Shown piece by piece: positions 37,863 to 45,683 of a DNA stretch of 64,000 nucleotides (its first letter is position 1; each line of letters starts with the position of its first letter). Both the position numbers and the translations under genes were made by a program. The DNA is from an uncultured Chitinophaga sp. GTDB lineage: Bacteria; Bacteroidota; Bacteroidia; Cytophagales; Cyclobacteriaceae. The notes beneath the pieces were generated by a model. It saw nothing but the letters and a program-made list of their open reading frames with translations, did no database searches and had not been told where the DNA came from. The stretch lies in assembly GCA_902168205.1 (NCBI GenBank), contig CABHOK010000007.1, positions 372,001 through 436,000 on the forward strand. The letters are read 5' to 3'.

Positions 37863-40800
37863 TTAAAAAGTTACATTTAATCCAATTGTAAACAGTCGTG
37901 TTGCCAGGCCTCCGGTTTCAGGGTCGCCATACTCCCAGTTTTTATTCCAGACAGCCACGTTGCGAACGGTACCATATACCTTTACTTTCTCAATGTCCCA
38001 TCGTGAAGACAACTGCGTTGGTATCGTATATCCCAGCGTGATGTTTTCAAGACGAACAAAGGAGCGGTTGTAAAGTCTTCCGGGTGAAGTTATACCGGCA
38101 GGTCCACGTGAATCCAGTCGGGCGTATTCATTGGTCGGATTGTCCAATGTCCAATAAGGCTTCGCGTACATGTTCATTCCGTACGTTACCAGCGAGCCGC
38201 CATTGTCCTGATTCAGGTAATTACCATCTATACTTTTATGTCCGGAGTAAGCGTATATATTGATCGATACCGTGAGATTTCTGAACAGTGTGAAATCGTT
38301 TCGAAGCGACCAGTGCAACGGAGGGGCTGTCTGACCGAGAAACTCTTTATCGCTGTCGTTATATACCGGGGTGGTGGTGCCATCAGCGTTCACCTTATCA
38401 TCTGCGGTATAATTGTTTGCTACTTTCGGATCTCCCGGGCGCTGTCCATATTTAGCAGCTTCTGCAGCCTCCTCTTTTTGCCACACTCCGGTTACATTAT
38501 AATTCCATATAGCACTGATCGGTTGCCCTATAAACCAGTTGTTGGTTCGGTCATCCATCTCCTTTACGCCTACTACATTTCCTTCTGCATCAATTATACT
38601 TTCATATTGATAGTATAGATGCTTGATCTCGTTCTTGTAGTATGACAAGCCGAGTGTCGTGCGCCATTCGAAATTCTGATTTTTAACATTCACCGAGTTG
38701 ATCATAAGTTCTATACCTCTGTTTTGAACTTCACCCAGGTTGGTAGCGATCGATGAGAAACCAGAGAAGCCGGGCAGGCGCTGCGTCATGATCATGTCAT
38801 TGGTATTGCTCACGTAATACTCGATGCTACCCGAGATTCGGTCTGCGAAGAAACCATAGTCGAGACCAACGTTCCAGCTCTTTGTCTTCTCCCACTGCAG
38901 GTATGGATTCGCGAGACGATCAATGGTGAGATAACGAACTTGTACCGTGCTACCCGATGCATTGATATACCCTTGTGTTGCACCAGTACCGGCACCGAGG
39001 TTTGCAAGCGACAAGTATGGATCTGCGAGTGAACGGTTACCATTCTTACCCCATGACACACGCAGCTTACCGGTGCTCATCGGTGCCCATTGGAAAAACT
39101 TCTCATTAACGAATGACCAACCCACCGCTACAGAAGGAAATGTAGCATACGGATTCGAACTACCGAATGCCGAGTAACCATCTCTGCGAACGGATGTCGT
39201 TACCATATAGCGATCATCGTACGAGTAGAACAAGCGGGCCATGAGTGCGTTCGCTGTCTGGTGCGTATCGGTTGACGAAAAATTACTTTCCGCTTTACCT
39301 CCGTTTTGTGTGTTATGCAAACCGAGCGCGTCTGATGGTTGAATGTTGCGTGCTTCAATTCGGTCTTGCCAGTACCTGCGTTCTTCTGCTTCCTGCACAA
39401 GCGTAACATTCACGTGGTGCTTCTCTGCTATAGTCTGGTCCCAGGTAATGGTGTTGTTAAGCGACCAATCAAAACGTTTTGCCTGTTCGCGGTTTACACC
39501 ATGATCGATCGCGAGCCAGTCCGGATGTTCGGTTGATTCGAAGTAACGATCATAAAAATACTGGTAGCGAGGTGCTGCATTGAATCTATAGGTGATGTTA
39601 AACGGAAGGGTAACTTTTGCGGAGAGAATTGAATTCAATACAGTATATCCTTTCTCAAGGTCCATATACTGCCTGTCGAAATCAAAATTATAGCCGCGGT
39701 GTGGTGCTGCATCTCCCATCGGGTGTGCTACTAATTGTCCCGTGCTGTCGGCATACGTTGCATAGGGGCTGTTGCGTACCTGGTTGGCATCCCAGTAGTT
39801 CAACCCTAAACCTGGTTGGAGGCCGCCATCGGTTCGATCCTGAAAGTTTACGTTGGCCCCAATCGTGATCCACTTGTTTACTTTACCTTCTACACTCAGG
39901 TTCGAGCGTATAGCCCGGTAGTTGTCTCCTACAATGGCACCTTCGTTCTTCACGTAGCCCATCGACATATAGTAATTGATACGATCGCTGGCTCCCGATA
40001 CACTCAGGTTGTAGTCCTGGTTAAAGCCGGTACGGAAGGTATGATCGTACCAGTCAAACGACCTACCTGCGAGGTAATTGGACAGGGAGTTAAAGCCGAG
40101 TCCTAAACGCTTCGCATATATACTGGCATCCGATTCATTCGCTTCGTTGGTAGTATAGGCTCTCCAATCAGTCAATGAAACGCCCAGGGCACCGAGATTC
40201 TCCGGACTATCAAAATATCCCGGACGATTTACATACGCTGCGGTCTGGTATGCTTCGTAATTTCCGGTTGTGGCATTTACACCATAGGTAGAAGTTTTAT
40301 ACCAATCCTGGCGATACTGCATGTATTGATCCGGACCAAATACCTCACGATATGCGCTGCGGCTTGTCGTGCCTATATTTGAGTTGAAGACAATAACCGG
40401 TTTACCTTCTTTTCCTTTTTTGGTGGTGATGATGATAACACCGTTCGCGGCCTGCGCTCCATATACCGCAGCAGCAGAAGCATCTTTCAACAGGTCGATC
40501 TGCTCTATATCATCCGGGTTGATTTCAGAGAGTTCACCATAGAAGATCATACCATTGAGTACAATCAGCGGATCGTTGTGACCACCGTCAGTATATACCG
40601 AACGTTGACCACGTACCTGTAATGATCCTCCACCTTTTGCCGATGGATCATAGCCTACATTTAAACCCGGGGTACCGCGGAGGATGTCTTGCACGGTCTT
40701 CGGATTTTCATTCTCAAGTCGCGAAGGTTGAATCTGTATAATGGCACCGGTAAGATCTTTTTTCTGCATGGTACCATAGCCGACTACAACGACTTCCGAC

Positions 40801-41153
40801 AGTTGCTGTATATCCGGTTGAAGCGCTACGTTGATTACCTGCAGATTTGCAACGGGCACTTCCTGTTGCTCGTAGCCGATGAATGTAAAAACCAGCACGG
40901 CATTTTCATTGGCTATACTCAATGAATAGTTACCATTCGCATCGGTAGTTGTACCCGAAGTAGTGCCTTTGATAACAATGTTCACGCCCGGTAATGGCGT
41001 GTTGTCATCCTTCGATGTTACTTTACCGCTAACAATAAACTCCTGTTGAACTCCGTAGTTGACCGTTGCTCCTGCCACCGGAGTTAGGGCAAACGTAATG
41101 ACGATGGCCATCAACAGTTCGCTTCTAATAAATAGTAAAAGTTGTTTTCCCAT
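37863..41153 (-). CDS. SusC-type TonB-dependent outer-membrane transporter
   Basis: A 1096-residue SusC homologue and first gene of the minus-strand unit. It has a signal-anchor N-terminus, a carboxypeptidase-regulatory-like domain (about 40-115, LPGVNIVIKGTTSGTTTDANGNY), VVVVGYGTMQKKDLTGAI, a plug with LLKDASAAAVYGAQAANGVIIITTKKGK, and a barrel ending in TIGLNVTF. It probably imports an arabinogalactan-derived oligosaccharide different from that of the plus-strand SusC. Its upstream DNA (41154-41968) is an unusually long gap with a possible regulator site. Confidence 0.96.
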   Translation of the reverse strand: MGKQLLLFIRSELLMAIVITFALTPVAGATVNYGVQQEFIVSGKVTSKDDNTPLPGVNIVIKGTTSGTTTDANGNYSLSIANENAVLVFTFIGYEQQEVPVANLQVINVALQPDIQQLSEVVVVGYGTMQKKDLTGAIIQIQPSRLENENPKTVQDILRGTPGLNVGYDPSAKGGGSLQVRGQRSVYTDGGHNDPLIVLNGMIFYGELSEINPDDIEQIDLLKDASAAAVYGAQAANGVIIITTKKGKEGKPVIVFNSNIGTTSRSAYREVFGPDQYMQYRQDWYKTSTYGVNATTGNYEAYQTAAYVNRPGYFDSPENLGALGVSLTDWRAYTTNEANESDASIYAKRLGLGFNSLSNYLAGRSFDWYDHTFRTGFNQDYNLSVSGASDRINYYMSMGYVKNEGAIVGDNYRAIRSNLSVEGKVNKWITIGANVNFQDRTDGGLQPGLGLNYWDANQVRNSPYATYADSTGQLVAHPMGDAAPHRGYNFDFDRQYMDLEKGYTVLNSILSAKVTLPFNITYRFNAAPRYQYFYDRYFESTEHPDWLAIDHGVNREQAKRFDWSLNNTITWDQTIAEKHHVNVTLVQEAEERRYWQDRIEARNIQPSDALGLHNTQNGGKAESNFSSTDTHQTANALMARLFYSYDDRYMVTTSVRRDGYSAFGSSNPYATFPSVAVGWSFVNEKFFQWAPMSTGKLRVSWGKNGNRSLADPYLSLANLGAGTGATQGYINASGSTVQVRYLTIDRLANPYLQWEKTKSWNVGLDYGFFADRISGSIEYYVSNTNDMIMTQRLPGFSGFSSIATNLGEVQNRGIELMINSVNVKNQNFEWRTTLGLSYYKNEIKHLYYQYESIIDAEGNVVGVKEMDDRTNNWFIGQPISAIWNYNVTGVWQKEEAAEAAKYGQRPGDPKVANNYTADDKVNADGTTTPVYNDSDKEFLGQTAPPLHWSLRNDFTLFRNLTVSINIYAYSGHKSIDGNYLNQDNGGSLVTYGMNMYAKPYWTLDNPTNEYARLDSRGPAGITSPGRLYNRSFVRLENITLGYTIPTQLSSRWDIEKVKVYGTVRNVAVWNKNWEYGDPETGGLATRLFTIGLNVTF

Positions 41154-41968
41154 AGTGGATCATCTTTAAGGTTAGGTAATAGATTAACAGACATACTCAG
41201 GCAAAGCCTCAGTCGTCAGGTCTGAGTAAAAGAATACTGTTAAGTATGAGCGGAAAGCAGAGCTTCGGATTGCTATAACAGCACGTGTCTCAAAACATTT
41301 GGCGCTGTTGGCAATCGATTCACAACACTTCCTGATTCAAGCAGGAAGCATTTTGTGTGCACTCTGTTATCAAAGCATTCTTTGCCGCGGGGCAACACAT
41401 CTGGCGGGCGCCAGCGAACTGGTTTCTAGTAAACATTTACGTCTCATTCAATTTTGGTTTGGGTAAAACATGTAAATCAAGACGGGTCGGCTTGAACAAA
41501 CAGCTCCTTATATCGAGAAAACTGCTGCGTGGACTTTGCAAGTCTTTCCGCTCCTGATATTTCAAAATTATCGCTGAAACGGCCTTTTTCCGGGGGGTCA
41601 ATTCGGGGTTTGTTGGGGGTGACTTAGACTTTTTCAAACGTTTTAAAGAACACTTCAAACGGTTTCAATACAAAATAATGTCTTCGTAACACTTTTCTTT
41701 ATTAGCCCTTACTTTCGGATGTCATCGCTCTGTACCTTATGAGTTGTCGGTCTGGAGATACGCCTTCTGATGATCGTTGTCTCATCGCTCAGAATGGAAT
41801 CGCACAGCCACGGTGATGAGTTCAGTTTCGCTTCGAAAAGACTTTCGGCGTTGCCAACCTCTGAGGTTTATCAATTTAACTTTTAAAAACAAAGTACTTT
41901 TAATTACATTAGTTTATAAATAGAATAGGGTCGGAAAGTAAAATAGGACAAACCCAAAAATTCAGATT
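41154..41968. promoter_or_regulatory. 815-bp intergenic control region
   Basis: This gap lies between the divergent SusC (start 41153) and a small membrane protein gene (41969). I see no convincing gene; short frames such as 41357-41557 lack a start context or family motif. It contains an imperfect hairpin near SusC (actcaggc at 41195-41202 with gcctcagt at 41206-41213, one mismatch). It also contains a direct repeat TTCAAACG(T/G)TTT at 41633 and 41654. The composition is mixed, with G-runs around 41590-41625. Confidence 0.4.
41633..41665 (-). promoter_or_regulatory. Direct repeat TTCAAACGKTTT with 21-bp period
   Basis: ttcaaacgtttt starts at 41633 and ttcaaacggttt at 41654, exactly 21 bp apart with 11 of 12 bases equal. 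The period is that of AraC-type DNA-binding domains, including those of HTCS regulators. It lies 480 bp upstream of SusC and 300 bp upstream of the small gene, so which gene it would serve is open. A single TTCAAACG also occurs at 35714-35721, in the SusD-GH43 gap. Confidence 0.4.
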
Positions 41969-42178
41969 ATGAAAAACAAGACAGGTATGGCGATCGGTTT
42001 TATTGCAGGTGTAGCAGGCTTTCTTTTTTTATTCAAAATAATCATCCTGGATAATACACCTCCATCGGATGAACTTGCACCCGGAATTGTGGTGATGGCT
42101 TCCATACTGAACGGAATCATACTCTCCTACATCGGTTCGCTGCTTCAAAATTACCTGCGAAAGAAAAAGACACTATAG
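41969..42178 (+). CDS. Small two-helix membrane protein, unknown function
   Basis: A 69-residue protein with two hydrophobic segments (about 6-26, MAIGFIAGVAGFLFLFKIIIL, and 38-60, APGIVVMASILNGIILSYIGSLL) separated by an acidic Pro-rich turn (DNTPPSDELAP), and a basic C-terminus (RKKKTL) that would stay in the cytoplasm. The codon pattern and ATG placement look genuine. I do not recognise the family. It is isolated, on the plus strand between two minus-strand glycosidase units. Confidence 0.65.
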   Translation: MKNKTGMAIGFIAGVAGFLFLFKIIILDNTPPSDELAPGIVVMASILNGIILSYIGSLLQNYLRKKKTL

Positions 42179-42286
42179 CCAACAGCGTCAGTACGATTGA
42201 AGTATATACCTGGCAATATATAGGCTTGGAGAAATGATCATCCCATCAGTTTCTTACGGAATATATATACTTACCAAGCCCCTGTC

Positions 42287-44284
42287 CTATTTGCCAGACG
42301 CGGGGCTCACACCTTCAGAGGTCATCTTTACGCGCTCCAATGTTCCGTCAGCTTTGTAATACAAACGGTCAATGCAGATTGATCTGCTATAGCTGCCTCC
42401 GTCATGCTGCAGCGCTCCATTGTGATAAATGAAGTATGGATTTCCTTTAAACTCAACAATTGCCTGGTGATTGGTGTTGCTATTCCCGGCAATCTCGTTG
42501 AGAATTCCCTGGTATACATACGGACCTTCTATACGATCGGCCATCGCGTATGCTATTCGTTCGGGGAAACCCGTTGCATACGACAAGAAGTATTTGCCGT
42601 TGTGTTTATGAACCCACGGTGCCTCGGTAAACTGAAAGTCCTTAAAGTCAATCTTCTTTATTTCACCATCAATCTCAATCATGTTATCCTTTAGCTTCGC
42701 ATAGTAACATTGCCCGTTACCCCAAAACAACCACGCCTGACCATCGTCATCAACAAACACAGCCGGATCTATACAGGCCCATGAATGTGTGGACGCGAAG
42801 CAATCTTTGTTCGTTAACAACGGCTTACCCAATGCATCTCTATAGGGACCTTGCGGACGATCAGCAACGGCAACACCTATACCTGTCCAATTCGTGCTGA
42901 TATACCAGTAATACTTTCCGCTTCGTTCAACAACATGTCCCGCATAGGCATCACCACTCTTGGCCCATGCGAAGTCGGTAATTTTCAGTGATGCCGGGTA
43001 TTGTGTCCACGTCTTCAGATCGGTGGTGGAGAAAACCAGCCAGTCTTTCATTTTATATCCCTTTTGTGCACCGGTAGAATCATGCCCTGCGAAAAGCCAC
43101 AACGTATCTCCCTTCACCAATGCTCCGGGATCTGCTGTATACTCATGCGTGATGATCGGGTTGGCAGAAGATGTAAAACGATATTGATCAGAAGACTCAA
43201 GCGGACGTACCAGCGCACCGGGTACACCGCCCCACTTCGCCTGCAACAAGCGTGCTTCTTCCCTCGTGATTCCAATCACACTGCCATGACGGGGATTGAA
43301 ATTTTTCTTAAAAGACTCGGGAGTTTGTGTGAAGTTTACCAGGTCGCTGCTGCGTTGAAATTCATAACGCAGGTTGGTATATAGATCGTACATTAAAATA
43401 TACTCTTCAGAATTATTGAGCCTGAACACGCTTGATCCTTCCACAACCGTTGCCTTTGCCGAATAAGCATCCAGGTATTTATAGTCTTCTACCCATGGTC
43501 CCCACAACGATTTGCTGGTTGCCTGCTGAATACCATTTTTTATTTCTTTCCCGGACTCATCCTTTGTATTCCCCTTGAAGAAGAAATGATAGATTCCGTT
43601 TTTGTAAATGATATCGCCATCTATAGCGCCAAATCCGGGACTAAACATCAGGCGTGGCTCACTTTCAAATCCGGTAAAATCTTTATTGGCATACGCTGCA
43701 TAAAAATCAAGCTTGTTATCGCCCTCAAAGCGGACCGTGAAATATACCAGGTACTTCTTTGCTTTCGGATCATATATAGTCTGTGGTGCCCATACCCATT
43801 TTACATTGCTGAATTTTTGGGGATACGCTTTGGCTAAATCAATAATGCTGTGTGTCCAATTGATCAGATCATCCGAACGCAGCAATACTATACCGGGATT
43901 ATGCGACCATCCGTTTTTGTGGGCGAACATATCAGTCGCAGTGAGATAGAAACCTTTGCCATCTTCCCTGCGCAAGATGTGCGGATCGCGAATGCCACCC
44001 GTTCCGGATATATCACTTGACGACAAGATGGGTTGATTGGTATTCAGAGCAAACCAGTTCAACGCGTTTTCACTCACTGCAAAACGAAGTTGCTCCTGCT
44101 TGTCTTTATCGCCTGAGCCTTCAAAGTAAGCAAAAAGATAGCCTGTAAATTTTTCTTTCACTACAGTTCGGTCTCCTTCCGCTGCATTCTTTTTTTTGAT
44201 ATTGGCAGCTGCTGAATTTGTTTGTTGACCCCATGTAAAAGAAGCGATGGTCAAAGCCATCATCATGAGCATTATCTTTTTCAT
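42287..44284 (-). CDS. Two-domain GH43 glycosidase
   Basis: A 665-residue secreted protein (signal MKKIMLMMMALTIASFTWGQ) with two propellers. Domain 1 (about 45-355) resembles the stand-alone protein at 34709-35698. Domain 2 (about 370-655) is a canonical GH43 with HEYTADPGALVKGDTLWLFAGHD (base Asp), SWACIDPAVFVDDDGQAWLFWGNG (modulating Asp) and FTEAPWVHKHNGKYFLSYA (acid Glu). Domain 2 looks like an alpha-L-arabinofuranosidase or beta-xylosidase. A fusion of two activities would allow stepwise trimming of side chains. It lies just outside the SusC operon on the same strand, with its own upstream gap of 295 bp. Confidence 0.92.
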   Translation of the reverse strand: MKKIMLMMMALTIASFTWGQQTNSAAANIKKKNAAEGDRTVVKEKFTGYLFAYFEGSGDKDKQEQLRFAVSENALNWFALNTNQPILSSSDISGTGGIRDPHILRREDGKGFYLTATDMFAHKNGWSHNPGIVLLRSDDLINWTHSIIDLAKAYPQKFSNVKWVWAPQTIYDPKAKKYLVYFTVRFEGDNKLDFYAAYANKDFTGFESEPRLMFSPGFGAIDGDIIYKNGIYHFFFKGNTKDESGKEIKNGIQQATSKSLWGPWVEDYKYLDAYSAKATVVEGSSVFRLNNSEEYILMYDLYTNLRYEFQRSSDLVNFTQTPESFKKNFNPRHGSVIGITREEARLLQAKWGGVPGALVRPLESSDQYRFTSSANPIITHEYTADPGALVKGDTLWLFAGHDSTGAQKGYKMKDWLVFSTTDLKTWTQYPASLKITDFAWAKSGDAYAGHVVERSGKYYWYISTNWTGIGVAVADRPQGPYRDALGKPLLTNKDCFASTHSWACIDPAVFVDDDGQAWLFWGNGQCYYAKLKDNMIEIDGEIKKIDFKDFQFTEAPWVHKHNGKYFLSYATGFPERIAYAMADRIEGPYVYQGILNEIAGNSNTNHQAIVEFKGNPYFIYHNGALQHDGGSYSRSICIDRLYYKADGTLERVKMTSEGVSPASGK

Positions 44285-44523
44285 TCTTCGATTGTAGTAT
44301 TACTTTTTGTTTCAATTGTCAATTACTGCGCACACGATGCTCCATCCACGGGCACTTCATATCCGTGCGCACGAACACTTCGGAAATTAAAGATTGGAAA
44401 TGGGTTGTAGCACTCGCGTCTGGTGAAACGATTACTGATTCAAGTATAGTGTATTTTCAACACTTCATAAAACTTATTTTTTAATTGGCTGAAAATGCTG
44501 ATGAAGTATTTTGATCTGGAAAG

Positions 44524-44543
44524 TTTCGTGACGGCTCACGAAA
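44524..44543 (-). terminator. Hairpin downstream of the alpha/beta hydrolase
   Basis: A perfect 8-bp stem, tttcgtga (44524-44531) and tcacgaaa (44536-44543), with a 4-nt loop, located 36 bp after the stop at 44580 on the minus strand. The T-tract is short (ACTTTCC), so termination may be incomplete. The rest of the gap 44285-44579 holds only a GTGCGCA inverted repeat (44327-44333 and 44365-44371). Confidence 0.45.
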
Positions 44544-44579
44544 AAGTATATATATACCTCATTGGCAAGCAGCGCTGAC

Positions 44580-45440
44580 TCACGACATGAAATTCCGGAT
44601 AAGCTCCGACACCTCATCAAAATTTGTCTCTAACGGCATGTGGCCTGCATCCAGAATATAGACTTGAGCATCTGGCACATCTCTTTTATAGCAAGAAGCT
44701 TCGTTCACACGAAAGAATACATCCTTCTTGCCCCAGATAACAAGCGTGGATGGGTGGTATGTGCGCAAATACTTTTGAAATGCGGGGTACATTTCCAGAT
44801 TACTTTTATAATCGCAATTGAGTTCAAACTGCATATCGATATTACCGGGTCTGCTCATGCGTTCCCAGTCAAGCATCCAGGATTCGGGACTGACACGAGC
44901 GAGTTGTTCTTCAGAGAGTCCGGCCGTATACTGCATGCGCACGCCTTCTTCACTTAGAAAAGCTGATACGCGTTTCTTCTTTTCTTCTGTAGGATGTTCC
45001 CAGTAATCGCGTGTCTCATCCCATTCCTTGCCGATGCCTTCCATATAGGCATTACCATTCTGAACTATAATTCTTTCGATCTTCTCCGGATGATTCACAC
45101 ATATCCGCAGGCCTATAGGACAACCATAGTCATGGAGATAAATGCTGAAAGATTTCAAGTCAATCACCTCTGTAAACCGGTTCATGTATGCTGCTATATT
45201 TTCAAATGTATACCTGAAATTGTTTTTGTCAGGAAACGCGCTGAATCCAAAGCCGGGATAATCCGGAGCCACGAGGTAAAACTTATCAGCGAGTATAACC
45301 ATCAGGTTTTTAAACATAACCGATGATGTTGGAAAGCCGTGCAACAACAACAGTACTGGATTGTTGCGATCACCAGCTTCACGATAAAAAACATCCACTC
45401 CGTCAACTGCGATTGTCTTATTGAAAATTTGACTGCTCAT
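44580..45440 (-). CDS. Alpha/beta hydrolase with Asp nucleophile (epoxide hydrolase/dehalogenase-like)
   Basis: A 286-residue cytoplasmic enzyme from the ATG at 45440 (MSSQIFNKTIAVDGVDVFYREAG); longer upstream starts lack family similarity. Oxyanion motif HGFPTSSVMF (near 38), nucleophile elbow YLHDYGCPIG where Asp replaces Ser, acid in IWGKKDVFF and His in LDAGHMPLETN. An Asp nucleophile is typical of epoxide hydrolases and haloalkane or fluoroacetate dehalogenases. Lid segment 150-215. The substrate is not deducible. It is divergent from the membrane-bound regulator at 45684, which may control it. Confidence 0.92.
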   Translation of the reverse strand: MSSQIFNKTIAVDGVDVFYREAGDRNNPVLLLLHGFPTSSVMFKNLMVILADKFYLVAPDYPGFGFSAFPDKNNFRYTFENIAAYMNRFTEVIDLKSFSIYLHDYGCPIGLRICVNHPEKIERIIVQNGNAYMEGIGKEWDETRDYWEHPTEEKKKRVSAFLSEEGVRMQYTAGLSEEQLARVSPESWMLDWERMSRPGNIDMQFELNCDYKSNLEMYPAFQKYLRTYHPSTLVIWGKKDVFFRVNEASCYKRDVPDAQVYILDAGHMPLETNFDEVSELIRNFMS

Positions 45441-45555
45441 GTTACAACGGCATCTTATTTTACCATCATAAAATAATATGCCTTCACCCGGTGCATGCCC
45501 GAAGAGGCGCACAGAAGCGTTATTTCGAACAAGTGGAGCATTCGTGGTGGGCCGC

Positions 45556-45603
45556 AAAAAAAAGACGCGCTGAAAATCAGCAAACTCGTCAGCGTTTTTT
45601 TTT
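45556..45603. terminator. Bidirectional terminator-like hairpin in a divergent gap
   Basis: cgctga (45568-45573) pairs with tcagcg (45589-45594), with a 15-nt loop. Nine T follow on the plus strand (45595-45603), and the eight A at 45556-45563 give a T-run on the minus strand. It lies between two divergent start codons (45440 and 45684), where terminators are not expected. It may insulate the two promoters or act in a leader. Confidence 0.45.
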
Positions 45604-45683
45604 ATTTTGTCACCAAAAAACGGTGAATAACCTTGAGTAGAACGCAAGCAGGCCTGTGGAGTTTGTGCCGGAATTTTGAAGAT

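Noticed and set aside
41357-41557. A 66-codon frame in the 815-bp gap
   Set aside because: No signal, no recognisable motif, and atypical amino-acid make-up; more likely non-coding DNA.
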